The notes under the pieces were generated by a model, which worked only from the letters and a program-made list of their open reading frames with translations, was not told the DNA's origin and did not search any database. A stretch of DNA of 64,000 nucleotides from Vulcanisaeta distributa JCM 11213 (lineage in GTDB: Archaea > Thermoproteota > Thermoprotei > Thermoproteales > Thermocladiaceae), in contig BBCS01000004.1 in assembly GCA_001316125.1 (NCBI GenBank), forward strand, positions 62,001-126,000, given 5' to 3'. Below are positions 19,516 through 30,948 of this stretch, piece by piece; positions within the stretch are counted from its first letter, which is position 1, and each line of letters starts with the position of its first letter. The translations under genes were made by a program, and so were the position numbers.

Positions 19516-20079
19516 TCACCTCCTTGGAAATATTGACCTGCAAGGCACCTGACCCCTCCTTACCATGCTCATGAATTCTACGTATGAATTATAGACATCC
19601 TTAATCCACGCATTAATACCCTTAAAGTACACGGGCTCCGTATTCAATAACTCAAGCAACTCATCAGTACTCAGCTTATTTATATAGTAGCAGGGGGGGT
19701 CCTTCAGTAGTAGTACTCTGCGGTATTCCCTAGCCATAACCTCAGTCACAGGGGGGGTCCCAGCGTCATAATCCACATCACTGATTAATGGTTCCACATC
19801 ATCTAATGATATTTTATTCACAAACCCCCTACGCTCCCACTCATCAATAACGGAGTAGAAATACCTAATGAGGTCATCTAGATATGGACGTCCATTATTA
19901 AAATACATGAGAACTATTGGATGATTGAGCCACCCAGTTTTGTCATCTTTGAGTACATTGAGTTTCCTAAGTATTGCAAGTATAACCTGCTTAGTCTCAA
20001 CTCTTTGCTTACCAAGCCTTAAGTTATCAAGGAATTTAGCTGATTTCTCATGATTAATATAGGGCCTAAATACCTGCAT
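19516..20079 (-). CDS. Pyrimidine-dimer DNA glycosylase-like protein
   Basis: Intact 187-residue protein of the archaeal/bacterial family annotated as pyrimidine-dimer DNA glycosylase (Pyr_excise, T4 endonuclease V-like). The N-terminus has EKSAKFLDNLRLGKQRVETKQ and later TGWLNHPIVLMY and DEWERRGF, all family landmarks. Two seven-C runs in codons for Pro and Thr-Pro positions. The proposed role is base excision repair of UV photoproducts; activity is not proven for archaeal members. Confidence 0.72.
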   Translation of the reverse strand: MQVFRPYINHEKSAKFLDNLRLGKQRVETKQVILAILRKLNVLKDDKTGWLNHPIVLMYFNNGRPYLDDLIRYFYSVIDEWERRGFVNKISLDDVEPLISDVDYDAGTPPVTEVMAREYRRVLLLKDPPCYYINKLSTDELLELLNTEPVYFKGINAWIKDVYNSYVEFMSMVRRGQVPCRSIFPRR

Positions 20080-20260
20080 TAACGGTATCTCAAGATACTC
20101 CTTATTATTTTCTAACCCTCGGTAAATTAATGAAGGTAGTACTTAAAAATACGGTCTCTCCATAAGGCACGTATGCTAATGAATAGCACCGAATTACAAA
20201 GGTATTACTTAATGATGTATCAATGTAGAAATGTATCATTAATCAAGAAGGCAATGGCAG

Positions 20261-21752
20261 GTGAGAATGATGCTCATACAAAGTGATCCAGTACTGTTAG
20301 TATCTCTAGCCTTACCTTTCGTGGCTTCAGTAATAGCTGGAATAATAGGTAAGAGGTTCAGTAGGGTTGCAATGATTATTACCTCCGTATCCTTTATACC
20401 ACTATTTATATATTCATCGTACTTACTAGCACTTGGCAAGGTTTACTTAATCCAACTTGGCACCTTACCAAGACCAATAGGTACGGTTTATTTAATAAGT
20501 GATGGCTTAAGTAATGCATTTGGTTTAGCAATAGCACTTGTTGGAATAGCACTAGAAATAGCTTCTTATCCATACATGAAGCATAGATTCCATGTGCTAG
20601 GACTAACTGAACAATTCGACGTATATTACCTGCTCTTTACATTATGTGCGGCAAGTATGGAATTACTGATATATTCATATAATTTATTGTTAATGTATAT
20701 AGCCCTAGAGGTTTCATTAATAACGCCTGTCATATTAATTTATTACTATGGTTATGATACGCAGGGCATGACAAGACGCTGGATCGCGCTCCTTTATTTC
20801 GTATACGGCATGTTAGCAAGTACATTATTCCTAATAGGTGCCGTTATGGTTGGTCTAGAGAATGGGACGATGGATCTCTATGCAATAAGGAGCATATCAA
20901 TTGCGGCGTGGGCTTTAATGTTCATAGGATTATTAATAAAATTACCAAGCTTTGGACGCATGTATGGATACCTTGGGTTCACGGGTCTCATCCAACTCCA
21001 GTAGCGGCGTTAATATCAGGGCTTGTTGGCTTAATGGCTTATGTATTGGCTAGGATATACCTAGTTTCTCCATATTTCATAGACATGTTTAGATTACCAA
21101 TACTCGTTTATGCAATAGTCGGTGGTATCATAATAAGCCTTGGCGTAATTAGGCATAGTTACCACTATAAGTGGTTACTTGCATATTCAACAGCGGCTAA
21201 TTCCACGTACTTATTAATAGGACTTGCACTAGGTCCTTACGGAATACTTGGACTAACAATGCATTATATATCACACTTATTCGGCAAAACGATTCTCTTC
21301 ATGACCGCCGCCTCAATAATTGTTTACTATGAGGAATTTGACATGAGAAAAATGGGTGGTCTTCAGACGTATATGCATCAGTCGGTGCAGCTGCTGTATT
21401 TGGCTGGATGGCACTTTCGGGAATACTAACATTATCAATGCTTGCTGAGTTTTACCTGTTCCTTGGGCTAATAAATGTTATACTGCCATCATACCCATTG
21501 TGGGTATTTATAGGTTTAGCTAGTGGACTAGCTACCATATTTGTGTTAACGGGATACTATGGCTTCTGGGCTCTTAAGCAGGTGTTTTATGGGCAATCTA
21601 GGGGGGGTAATTACCATAAGGTAAACGTTGATCCCAAACTCGTAATACCATTATACGTACTTGGACTAGCTGCGATAATACTTTTATTCCCACCAGCATC
21701 CACATACCTCGTGCATTCAGTATTAATGAGTATTAGTATGATAATGAGGTGA
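20261..21752 (+). CDS. NuoM/NuoN-like proton-channel subunit
   Basis: An antiporter-like membrane subunit of the complex I / group 4 hydrogenase type, about 497 residues with some 12-14 TM helices. Key landmarks: the TM5-type glutamate in LLLMYIALEVSLITPVILIYYY, PSFGLHVWIPWVHGSHPTPVAALISG after repair, and HYISHLFGKTILFM. Frame breaks near 20957 and 21390 look like 1-nt errors. GTG start (or ATG 20267). Followed immediately by the NuoL-like gene with a 4-nt overlap. No other complex I genes lie in the window. Confidence 0.83.
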
Positions 21753-23758
21753 TGAGCGTGTTCGAAACCTTACTTGGTGAACTAATGGGATTAATGCTAT
21801 TATCACCTATAATACTTGCTGCACCCATAGCTATTTACTGGTTATTTAACCAAGATCCAAGAAAGGCTAGGCCATTAGCTTATTTAGCGGTTATTGGTCT
21901 TGGCGTGTCCGCAATCATAGCCACTTATATAGAAATCGCATTTCCATGGATGAGCATAGCCTATAATACGCCTTGGATGACCGTACTCACACCCAGCGGT
22001 AGCTTCACTATATATGTATCGTTTATTGTTAACTTTCTCAGCAGAAACATGGGATTATTAACTGCTTGGCTGGCCTTCATAATAGGGTATATAGCTTGAT
22101 TATTTAGCCGATGATTACAGACTTGGTTGGTTCTGGTTCTTCTATAATCTCTTTGCTGCATCCATGTTACTCACGGTATATGCTAATGACTTATTGTTCA
22201 TGTTCATTGGATGGGAAGGACTTGGTTTTAGTTCATGGGCATTAATAGGGCATTGGTACAAGGATGATGATGAGCTATCCTATGTTGGTAGATTTGGTGA
22301 GAAGTTAATTCTCGATAAACCAGCTTGGACAACACCATCTTATGCAGCATATAGAGCTATAGCCACTATAAGGTTTGGTGACATGCCGATGCTCGGTGCA
22401 ATAGCCGCAATAGGCATATTAGGCGGCTCCCTAATACTAACTCCAGTAAGTGGTGTTTCAGCCATAAACTGGTCTCATGTGATTTCAACACTCGGTACTG
22501 GCGGTACTATTGCCTTATTACTGGCATTCATGCTTGGTCCATTCACTAAGAGTGCCAGGTACCATTTAATGATTGGTTGCTTACTGCAATGACAGGTCCA
22601 ACCTCAGTCTCAGCATTGCTTCACTCAGCAACGATGGTTGCGGCTGGCGTTTACGTATTCATGAGATTAACAGGGTCATTGTACGCGGCTAATATGATTA
22701 ATAATTTGGGTGTTGAAATTGTGTATCTGGTTACGGTGTACATAGGGCTCCTAACCGCCCTATTAGGCGCGTTGTTTGCGACCATGATTGATGAGAGGAA
22801 GGTTATACTGGCAGGTTCTACGATGTCCTCACTAGGCTTTATGATGGGTGTGACCGCATTAACGCCATTCATACCCCCCCAGGTGGTTCATGTGGGTGGG
22901 TACATCGTGCCGCTGGCGGTATTAGTCGCATTCTCATACTTAATAGTCCATGCTCTCTCAAAGGCAACGTTATTCCTAGTGAGTGGGCACCTGATCCATG
23001 TTACGCACACTAGGTTTAACATGGGTAACCTAGAACTAGGTAAGAGGATGAAGCTTGCATTCTATGCCACGTTAGCGGCGGCCATATCCCTCGGCGGTGT
23101 ACCGCCGCTGGCTGGTTATTGGATACATGCAGCAATGGATGAAGTGGCTACGGAGACAATATCCGTGGTTGGATACGGCGCATACACATTAATGCTACTG
23201 GCGAGCCTGGCTTACGTGGCCTTCCTCGCCAGATTCACCTCCCTAAACTTCATTAAGGGTGAGGCGCCGCATGTCCATGAGGAGCATGGTAAGTATCCAT
23301 TAATGGTTGCTGCCTATACAATAACAGGTACTGCGGCGTTGGCAGCCCTGGCAATACCCTTTGTATTAACGCCCCCCCACATATTCGTTGAGGCAGGTAT
23401 AGATCCCGTGGTTATTGCCATAGGCATTGTTTTGTGGGTCATATTCGTAATTGCGCTGATAAAGCCTAGGGTTGGTAATCTAGGGTTAATAACAAGGATC
23501 TTTGAGAGGAGGTACTATCTGCAGGCGTTCATGGATGTGGTTTTAGCGGGCTTTGGGTACATATTGACGGTAGTCGCATTCTACATATATAAGGGTATTG
23601 ACATATTCTTTGACTTCATAATACCGGATGCCACAATGGCGCTGTCGAGGTACATAAGGTCAATACAGAAGGGCTACCTAAGAACGTACCTAGAAATGCT
23701 ACTTCTTGCACTAACAATAGTGATATTAGTAATCCTGATAATAATAGCATTACTTTGA
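21749..23758 (+). CDS. NuoL-like proton-channel subunit
   Basis: About 668 residues. Landmarks: FMFIGWEGLGFSSWALIGHWY with the essential TM5 Glu, AYRAIATIRFGDMPM, and FTKSAQVPFNDWLLTAMTGPT after restoring one C at about 22557, followed by SALLHSATMVAAGVYV. Breaks near 22098 and 22557. The C-terminal region carries further TM helices (NuoL-like lateral helix likely). It pairs with the NuoM-like gene; the partner redox module is not in this window. Confidence 0.85.
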
Positions 23759-23779
23759 TGAGAGATGTGGAAAAGCCCA

Positions 23780-24963
23780 CTACTTCTTCGTTACCTGCCT
23801 TAAATACTCACTCTTTACATGGAGTATTAACTTAGGTAAGTCAATACCCATTGGGCAAACCTCCCTACAATTACCAGAGTGGGTACAGAACATCGCGGCA
23901 GGTCCCGCCTCCATTATGCCCCCCCTAGTCACCGCCGTCCATGGGATACCCATAGGCCCCCCGTGTACGGCGGTTTGCCAAACCTCGGCCCTATAGCCCA
24001 GTAGGTTGGGCAATGCATGCTACATCTACCACACCTTATGCAGAGCAGGATCTCCCAAAGTACTGGATCCTTTGCGGCTTTTTTCCTCCCATTATCTACA
24101 AGGACCATGTAAAACTCCCTGGGTCCCTGGGCAGGTGATACCCTGTACATCTCAACATCGGCAGTGCTACTCGGACCAGCGGTTAGGTTCACGTATGTTG
24201 GTGGGTAAAGCCCCGCATATGCTGCCTGCACCAGTGTCTCAATCATTGCGTGATATAGCGTCGGTACTATTTTCTCAATGCCATCATAGACAATGTGCAC
24301 TGGGGGGGGTAATACACTGGTCATCCTTATATTGCCCTCATTCTCGACGAGCAGAACTGCGCCCGTGTCCGCAGCAATCGCGTTTGCACCCGTAATACCC
24401 ACATTTGCCTTAAGGAATTTCTCCCTGAGGAATTCCCTAGCCCTTTGAGCAATGGCGACTGGGTCTGGTGGAACGTCAATGCCAAGTCTCTCCTTCATTA
24501 CCTGGGAGATCCTCTCCTTAGTCATGTGCAGTGCAGGTGCGAGTATGTGGCTTGGCTCTTCATTTGCTATTTGCACTAAGAACTCCCCCCCAAGGTCTGT
24601 CTCCCAAACCTCATTACCTAACTTTTCCAGGTAGGGTCTAAGCCCCCCCGTTTCCGTGGCGACGTTGTTCTTACTCATGACTATAACCTTACCGCTACCC
24701 ACGATTTTACCCACGATCTCCCTAGCCTCATCAGGTGTCTCGGCTAAGTAGAATTTGCCGCCTATCCTCTCGATGGACTTACTCGTTAAATCTATGTAAT
24801 AATCAAAGTTCCTAATTACCTCCTCCTTAGCCCTCCTAAGCTCCTTGGCCAGGTCCGGTAGGTATGGATGTCTCCTCAGAATCTCGAAAACAGCGGGTAT
24901 ATTTGATGCCTTAGCCCTACTTATCGCAACATCCCAATTCGGGGGGGGTGCTAAGGACTCCAT
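23780..24963 (-). CDS. LutB-like iron-sulfur protein (LUD domain)
   Basis: Cytosolic protein of the LutB/LldF type, used in lactate or other 2-hydroxyacid oxidation. LUD domain with [10 protein letters not shown] near residue 100, [20 protein letters not shown] near 195 and GIEKIVPT near 230. Two 4Fe-4S clusters follow: [12 protein letters not shown] and [15 protein letters not shown] missing C near 24000 breaks the frame between clusters. I choose ATG 24963 because a TATA box lies about 27 nt upstream, inside the longer reading from 25014. Seven/eight-C runs add a Gly in TDLGGE and a Pro in LPPPVHI relative to the family. Confidence 0.82.
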
Positions 24964-24983
24964 ATGAGTAATTGCGTCATTTA

Positions 24984-24998
24984 TTATATATTTAAATA
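24984..24998 (-). promoter_or_regulatory. TATA box for the LutB-like gene
   Basis: TATTTAAATATATAA on the minus strand, centred about 27 nt before ATG 24963. It decides the start codon because it lies inside the longer alternative reading frame. Confidence 0.55.
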
Positions 24999-25019
24999 TG
25001 AAATCTAACAGCAATGCAC

Positions 25020-26027
25020 TTACTTACTGTACTTTAAATGCCACAATCTCATGACATCATCCTCAATAAAACCATGAACCTCCTCAAGCACCCTACCATT
25101 ACTAATTAATTCAATACCTGGTTCACCATTCACGACCTCGCCAATCACCGAGTAATTAATACCTAGTTTCTCTAACTTATTCATTGCAACCTCCACTTGA
25201 TTCCTTGGAACTGTGGCTATTAGCATGCCTGAGCTTAGGGATTTAAGTGGGTCGATGCCCAACGCATTAAATATGAGCCTCGTTTCCGGCAGAATTGGTA
25301 TCTTATCTATATTAATTCTTAACCGTACATTACTGGCCTCGGCAACTTCAAGCAAACCCTGAAGTAAGCCACCCTCCGTTGGGTCATGCATTGAATTGGC
25401 AATATCGGCAATCTCAAGTGCCTCTTTAACAACGCTTATTTCCCTGAGAAATGCCCTCGCCCTATTAATAATCTCCTTAGAGACCCCCCCTTTACCCATT
25501 AATTCTTCCCCCCCAAAATCATTAGCCAGTACTGCCGTTCCTTCTAAGGCCACGTACTTAGTAACGAGAACTAAATCACCTGGTTTAGCCCCCCCTGAGG
25601 TTGTTACATAGCGATTGCCAATGCCTATGGCCGTGGTTGATGCAATGACCCTATCAATACCAGGCGTATATTCCGTATGGCCACCCACCAATGAGCCTCC
25701 TAATTCAATGAGTGCCCTGTTCACATCGCTCATAATCACTCTAATACCATCTTCACCAACGTTGCGTGGTAATAATAAGGTTAGTAAGAACCACCTTGGT
25801 TTTACACCCCTAACTGCAATATCATTAGCCACAATATTTACTGCGAACCAACCAACACCCTCAACCGCACCCGTTATTGGATCCGTATGCATCACCAAAT
25901 ACTTATCTCCAACTCTAACCACTGCCGCATCCTCGCCAACCCTAGGTCCAATGATTATGTCGGGATCAGCAACACCTAGGTTTGTGAATATAATTCTCCT
26001 TAACGCCTCATTACTTAACTTAACCAT
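25020..26027 (-). CDS. AIR synthase-related protein (HypE-like)
   Basis: Intact 335-residue member of the PurM/HypE/ThiL/SelD ATP-binding superfamily. Landmarks: [21 protein letters not shown] near residue 30, [18 protein letters not shown] near 65, GGHTEYT near 118, [10 protein letters not shown] near 215. It matches the archaeal HypE paralogues without the hydrogenase C-terminal Cys (it ends RLWHLKYSK), so a classical carbamoyl dehydratase role is unlikely. Substrate unknown. Several seven-C runs give Gly-Gly pairs. Confidence 0.8.
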   Translation of the reverse strand: MVKLSNEALRRIIFTNLGVADPDIIIGPRVGEDAAVVRVGDKYLVMHTDPITGAVEGVGWFAVNIVANDIAVRGVKPRWFLLTLLLPRNVGEDGIRVIMSDVNRALIELGGSLVGGHTEYTPGIDRVIASTTAIGIGNRYVTTSGGAKPGDLVLVTKYVALEGTAVLANDFGGEELMGKGGVSKEIINRARAFLREISVVKEALEIADIANSMHDPTEGGLLQGLLEVAEASNVRLRINIDKIPILPETRLIFNALGIDPLKSLSSGMLIATVPRNQVEVAMNKLEKLGINYSVIGEVVNGEPGIELISNGRVLEEVHGFIEDDVMRLWHLKYSK

Positions 26028-26112
26028 TAATTAGGGCTGTACTTTGGGTCATTTAAGGGTTCAGGCTGGGGGGGAGGTAAGGTTAATATAGATGATCAAC
26101 GTATTGGTGAGT

Positions 26113-27359
26113 ATGACAACGCCGCGTGAAATATACGAGAGATCCCTTGAGGCGCTGAAGGTAATTAAGGAGGCGCAGGCGAGAGGTCTTGTGCATAGGA
26201 CACCATTAATAAGGTCTGAGACGTTAAGCAATATTGCTGGTGCAAATGTTTGGTTGAAGCTTGAGGCCCTTCAAAAAACTGGTTCGTTTAAGGTTAGGGG
26301 TGCGTACTTCGCAATTAATAATGTCGTTAATAAACTCGGTGTCAAGCACGTGGTTACCGCATCCGCGGGAAACCACGCACAGGGTGTTGCGTACTCAGCT
26401 AGTCTCGTTGGTATTAAGGCAACCGTGGTTATGCCACAGTATACCCCATGGATCAAGATAGCAAGGACCAAGAGGTACGGTGCCGACGTAATACTTCATG
26501 GCGAATCCTATAGTGAGGCTGAGGATTATGCCGTGAAGTTAGCGAAGGAGATGGGGGGGCCTATTATGTACATGCCTATAATGATCCAGACGTCATAGCC
26601 GGTCAGGGAACCATAGGCTTTGAGATTCTCGAGGACCTTAACAACGTTGACTACGTAATAGTGCCTGTGGGTGGTGGCGGTTTGATTTCGGGTATTGCAT
26701 CCGTAATTAAGACCGTTAATCCCAGGGTTAAGGTAATTGGGGGGGTCCAAAGTGAGGGTGCACCAGGCGCTTATCTAAGCCTTAAGAGTGGTAGGATAGT
26801 TACCATCGAGAAGGTTGACACGATTGCGGATGGCATTGCCGTTAAGAGGATTGGTGACTTAACCTTCAAATTAATGAGTGAGTTGCTTGATGATATTGTA
26901 CTCGTCAATGACCTGGAGATTGCCAAGGCCATACTCACGATAGCCGAGAGTGTGAAGGTCATAGCCGAGGGCGCGGGCGCTGCTAGCGTCGCCGCCTTAA
27001 TTAGTAATAAGGTTAAGGTTAGTGGTAATGTGGTGGCCATTGTTAGTGGTGGTAATATTGATATGAATATGTTGTTCAGGGTGATTAGTAAGGCATTGGC
27101 CCTTGAGGGTAGGATTGTAAAGATAAGTGGCTTATTACCAGATAGGCCGGGCATGCTTGGCAGGGTTACCTCAATACTGGGTGAGTTGGGGGGGGTTAAT
27201 ATACTCGATGTTTTCCATGAGAGGTTTGACCCAACAATAACGCCTGGCTATGCCGAGGTATCATTCATCGTGGAATTACCACCTGAGGAGGACGCGGCGA
27301 AGAAGGTCATTAGCAGGCTTAGGGAGCTCGGCTTTAACTTCAGTATTGAGAAGCCGTAA
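26113..27359 (+). CDS. ilvA: Threonine ammonia-lyase (catabolic/biosynthetic IlvA type)
   Basis: PLP enzyme converting threonine to 2-oxobutyrate plus ammonia for isoleucine synthesis. PLP lysine in TGSFKVRGA near residue 55, SAGNHAQGVAY near 85, VPVGGGGLISG near 180 and a C-terminal ACT domain from about 325. ATG 26113 fits the family start. Frame breaks at a seven-G run (26553-26559) where five or eight G are needed (AYYVHAYNDPDVIAGQGT resumes). VIGGVQ (26739-26745) has one more Gly than the conserved VIGVQ. The next gene, ridA, removes the reactive enamine by-product. Confidence 0.9.
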
Positions 27360-27391
27360 TGCTTTAAAGTACGTGGCTTTACTCCTTAGTA

Positions 27392-27775
27392 ATGCCGAGG
27401 ACAACGGTATTCACTGAAAAGGCTCCTAAACCAATAGGCCCATACTCACAGGCTGTGAATGTCGGTAATTTCCTATTCGTCAGTGGTCAAATACCCATTG
27501 ACCCATCCACAGGGCAGTTGGTTAAGGGTGGGATTAAGGAGCAGACTGAGAGGGTTCTTGAGAATATTAAGGCAATCCTTGAGGCCGCTGGTTATTCATT
27601 AAGTAATGTGGCTTGGGTATTCGTGGCGCTTAAGGACTTGAGCAAGTTCTCGGAGTTTAATGAGGTTTATTCGAGGTACTTTAGGGAGAATCCACCTGCA
27701 CGCATTACTGTTGAGGTAAGCAACCTACCCGGTGGCGCCTTGGTGGAGATATCCGTTATTGCCGTTAAGGATTAG
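27392..27775 (+). CDS. ridA: RidA family enamine/imine deaminase
   Basis: Intact 127-residue trimeric deaminase. It hydrolyses the enamine/imine intermediates released by PLP enzymes such as IlvA. Family signature: [22 protein letters not shown] near residue 14, the Arg in [18 protein letters not shown] near 105 and the terminal Glu. It lies 32 nt after ilvA on the same strand, a functional pairing. No poly-G run interrupts it. Confidence 0.95.
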   Translation: MPRTTVFTEKAPKPIGPYSQAVNVGNFLFVSGQIPIDPSTGQLVKGGIKEQTERVLENIKAILEAAGYSLSNVAWVFVALKDLSKFSEFNEVYSRYFRENPPARITVEVSNLPGGALVEISVIAVKD

Positions 27776-27844
27776 GTGCACCTTAATTAAACAGTATAGT
27801 GTGCATTATTCTTATTAATGACCGAGTAATCAATTAACGCTGCC

Positions 27845-28588
27845 TTGATAAGCAATCCAATAATTAGATTTAATAGGGATTATGTAACAGTCTCTGAAAT
27901 AGCCCAACAACTGTACTGCGAGTACAAGTTGCATTTATCAATAATTGAGGGCAGGATCCAAACGCCAGCCATGGAGATGGGTATAATAATTCATGACGAG
28001 GTGTTTAAGGGACGGAGTGTTAATGAGGAGGAGTTCATGAATGCCGTTAGGAGTAATGAGCTTGTGGTTGCCACATTACCATTAATAATTAGTATAAATG
28101 GGATTAACATAATTGGTATACCTGATGCCGTAGTATTTATGAAGGGTATTGCCAAGGCAGTCATCGAGCTAAAGACAAGTAATAGGTGGTTGGATAGATT
28201 ATTCGACAGCGAGTATGTGCAGGCGCAATTATATGCGTACTTAATTAACAAGCTGGGCCTGGGCGCTGATCCCTATGTCATGGTGGTAAAGGTGAAGCGT
28301 GATGTAAGTATTACGGAGAGGTTACGCCGGAGCATATTCTCCACAGCAATTAAGTACTTAACGAGTGCTGTGGAGTTACCTGCCAGGATTAGGTTTAGGG
28401 ATTTCACGATATACATCAGTGAATTTGATAAGTCAATAGAGGCGCATCTGAGGTGGGCCTTGGATTACTGGTTAATGCGTAGGGAGCCTAGGGCAATACC
28501 ATCAGTTGGCAAGTGCGCGGTATGCGAGTTTAATGATAGATGCCCATTTAGGGCCTACGGTTCCAACACCAATGTGGTAAATACGTAA
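27845..28588 (+). CDS. Cas4-like PD-(D/E)XK nuclease
   Basis: Intact 247-residue protein that starts at TTG. N-terminal Cys in QQLYCEYKLHLS, GIIIHDEV near residue 48 (catalytic His), IPDAVVF and AVIELKTS near 85-105 (D and E-x-K of the nuclease core), QAQLYAYLI near 125, and a C-terminal CAVCEFNDRCPF. Four cysteines could hold an Fe-S cluster as in Cas4. There are no cas genes or CRISPR array in the window, so this is probably a solo Cas4/RecB-like nuclease in DNA repair. Confidence 0.8.
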   Translation: MISNPIIRFNRDYVTVSEIAQQLYCEYKLHLSIIEGRIQTPAMEMGIIIHDEVFKGRSVNEEEFMNAVRSNELVVATLPLIISINGINIIGIPDAVVFMKGIAKAVIELKTSNRWLDRLFDSEYVQAQLYAYLINKLGLGADPYVMVVKVKRDVSITERLRRSIFSTAIKYLTSAVELPARIRFRDFTIYISEFDKSIEAHLRWALDYWLMRREPRAIPSVGKCAVCEFNDRCPFRAYGSNTNVVNT

Positions 28589-28598
28589 TTCATCACGC

Positions 28599-29066
28599 TT
28601 ACTCCTCAACAACCTCATTGTACTTCTGGGCTCGTTTTAGACTCATACGTCTTAACATGGATAGTACCTGGTCAATGTACTTGTTTATCTCATCTTCATT
28701 CAATCCTCTATCCCTAATTATCACCTCCATAACCCTAGCATAACTCTTATACTCCTCATTCAACCTCCTCCAGGGTATACCCTTCAATGACTGCATCAGC
28801 CTCTCGTTAATCGGCAGCAATTTCTTAACCATTAAGAATGAAATTATTGGATAACCAACATAGCCCCCCCTATGCACGGTCCCATTATCCGTACTATCAA
28901 CCTCCCTCCTGGAAACATCCACATAGACCTTATACGTCCTCGTACCATCCGAGGACCTAACCAGGGCCTCCTTATCGTTAATTACCTCAACCCTACCATC
29001 AGCAAGGGCTCCAAGGGCCTCAAGAACCTTAATCCTAGGCGGCACTCTTAAGTATGCGGAGCTCAC
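28599..29066 (-). CDS. Uncharacterised protein
   Basis: Intact 155-residue, Lys/Arg-rich protein not recognised. N-terminal winged-helix-like stretch (PPRIKVLEALGALADGRVEV), a beta segment (RTYKVYVDVSRRE) and a helical C-terminal half. Convergent with the Cas4-like gene, only 10 nt apart. Confidence 0.55.
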   Translation of the reverse strand: MSSAYLRVPPRIKVLEALGALADGRVEVINDKEALVRSSDGTRTYKVYVDVSRREVDSTDNGTVHRGGYVGYPIISFLMVKKLLPINERLMQSLKGIPWRRLNEEYKSYARVMEVIIRDRGLNEDEINKYIDQVLSMLRRMSLKRAQKYNEVVEE

Positions 29067-29149
29067 GTAGTTATTACATTGCCCTTATTTTTAAGCCATT
29101 TTAATAACCTGATTAAAGTTAAAATGGATAACAACACTAGGGCTTTAGC

Positions 29150-30421
29150 ATGGGATTTAAGGAAACAAAGACCGTCGATCAAGTACTCAGTGAGGCTATT
29201 AAGTACATTAAGCACGTACCTAGGATAATCGAGGTAACAATAAGTGAGGCGCTCAATAAGTACATTGCTGAGGATGTAATGGCTAGGTTCGACGTACCTG
29301 GGTTCAATAGATCCGCAGTTGATGGATATGCTGTGAGGAGTATAGACACGTTTGGTGCCTCACCAACAAACCCAATAACACTTAGGGTCGTGGGGTTCAT
29401 GGCCGTTGGCGACGACCCAGGTAAGTACTCACTAAATCCGGGTGAAGCCATTGAAATAAGTACGGGCGCCCCACTACCCGTTAATGCCGACGCGTGGTTA
29501 TGTATGAGGACACGCGAAGGTCTGGTGACTATATCGAGGTATTAAGGCCCGTACCACCCATGGGCAACGTGTCAAGGAGGGGGGGTGAGGATGTAAGGGC
29601 CAATGAGGTTATGTATAGGAGGGGGATGAAGATACTTCCCTGGGACTTGGGCGTGTTGGCTCGATGGGTATTTACAGGGTTAAGGTGTTTTCACCGAGGG
29701 TTGCAATAATAAGTACTGGTAATGAACTTGTGGAGGTGACGGACGTATCGAGTAATGGACCACCACCTGGTAAGGTAATCAATAGTTCGAGGTTCGTAAT
29801 TGAGGGATTACTTAAATCCCTTGGCTGTGAACCGAATTACCTGGGTATTGTGGGTGATAATGAAGATGAGATTGCGAAGACCGTGAGCAATGCCCTTAAG
29901 GATTACGACGCGGTAATTACGACAGGCGGCGTATCCGTGGGCAAGGTCGACTACACCATAAGGGCCGTGTCAAGGTTAAACCCTGAGTATCTAAACCATG
30001 GACTTTCAATTAGGCCTGGAAGACCAAATAGCATAGCGGTGGTTAATGGTAAGCCTGTCTTCATGCTTAGCGGTTTCCCCCCCGTGGCTGCAGCGACGGG
30101 ATTCGATGTATTAGTAAGGCCTATTCTATTGCACATGATGGGCGCTATTGATGATCCCAAGCCAGTGATTAAGGGGGGGGTCTTAACTAGGAGGGTTTCG
30201 ACTCCAGTTAATACCAGGTCTTTCGTCAGGGTTAGAGCCTATTTGGGTAGGATGGTAGGGTGTACGTTGAGCCATTGGCATTAACGGGTAGTGGCATACT
30301 CAGTACTTTGGTGAGGGGGGGTAATGGGATCCTGATTGTTCCAGAGAATAGGGAGGGTTTTGATGAGGGTGATGAGGTTGAGGTCACATTAATAAGGCCC
30401 TTATTCATGGAAAAGCCATAA
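29150..30421 (+). CDS. moeA: Molybdopterin molybdenumtransferase MoeA
   Basis: Inserts Mo or W into adenylylated molybdopterin. About 424 residues after merging. Landmarks: VPGFNRSAVDGYAVRS near residue 45, EISTGAPLP near 105, ISTGNELV near 190, TTGGVSVGKVDYT near 265, and domain IV ending LTGSGILSTLV. Breaks near 29495 (ADAVVMYEDT), 29660 (GVLASMGIYRV) and 30255 (GRVYVEPLAL) are 1-nt losses or gains. RRGGED and SGFPPVAA each have one residue more than the family because of seven-G/C runs. In such a thermophile tungsten use is plausible (inference). Confidence 0.9.
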
Positions 30422-30469
30422 CAAAGATAACTTTTTAACCTACCTATCTAGCCCTTCCTCTTGGAGGCG

Positions 30470-30934
30470 ATGTCATCTTCAATTCCTGAATACCTGAGGC
30501 AGTCAGTTAAGGTTAAGGAGACCGTTGATGGTGTGGAGGTTAACTCATTCAAGGTGCCTCCGCATAAGTTCTTCGTTAATGAGGAGATAACATACTTAAC
30601 CCTGCCCCTTAATGTTGATGAGAAGATCCTCATAAATAAAATAAATGAGTTAAAGCTTGGGAGGAAAACAATCGAGAAATTATACGCAATAAGGCTGGAT
30701 ACCGAGCCATGGCAGTACAACGAGCTTGAGTTACCGGATCTACTTAACAATGAGGTCGATGGTACGTCAATGGAGGGTAAGGGTAACGTGGCGTACTCAG
30801 CCTACATTCATGTAAATGGCATTAAGAACTTCCTCAAAATAATAGCATTCAAGTACGTGAGCTATGTGGAAGTGGATATAGTGAGGCTCGCCGGTTACAG
30901 GGGGGGTATTGTTAGGTACCTAATACATTTCTAA
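30470..30934 (+). CDS. Uncharacterised protein
   Basis: Intact protein of about 154 residues from ATG 30470 (MSSSIPEYLRQ). Not recognised. Mixed alpha/beta with KFFVNEEITYLTLPL, NGIKNFLKIIAFKYVSYVEV and a strand end GGIVRYLIHF. Convergent with nurA, 15 nt apart, and 49 nt after moeA, so possibly the moeA operon tail. Confidence 0.55.
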   Translation: MSSSIPEYLRQSVKVKETVDGVEVNSFKVPPHKFFVNEEITYLTLPLNVDEKILINKINELKLGRKTIEKLYAIRLDTEPWQYNELELPDLLNNEVDGTSMEGKGNVAYSAYIHVNGIKNFLKIIAFKYVSYVEVDIVRLAGYRGGIVRYLIHF

Positions 30935-30948
30935 GCCAACGTATGAGG

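Noticed and set aside
24006..24395. A plus-strand gene opposite the LutB-like gene
   Set aside because: It is the antisense of a clearly conserved LUD/Fe-S coding region and has no family pattern of its own.
27845..28588. CRISPR-Cas locus around the Cas4-like gene
   Set aside because: No direct-repeat array and no other cas gene could be found by eye in the window.
29150..30421. moeA as a pseudogene
   Set aside because: All family motifs survive once three 1-nt indels are repaired, and the same error type is spread across the window.
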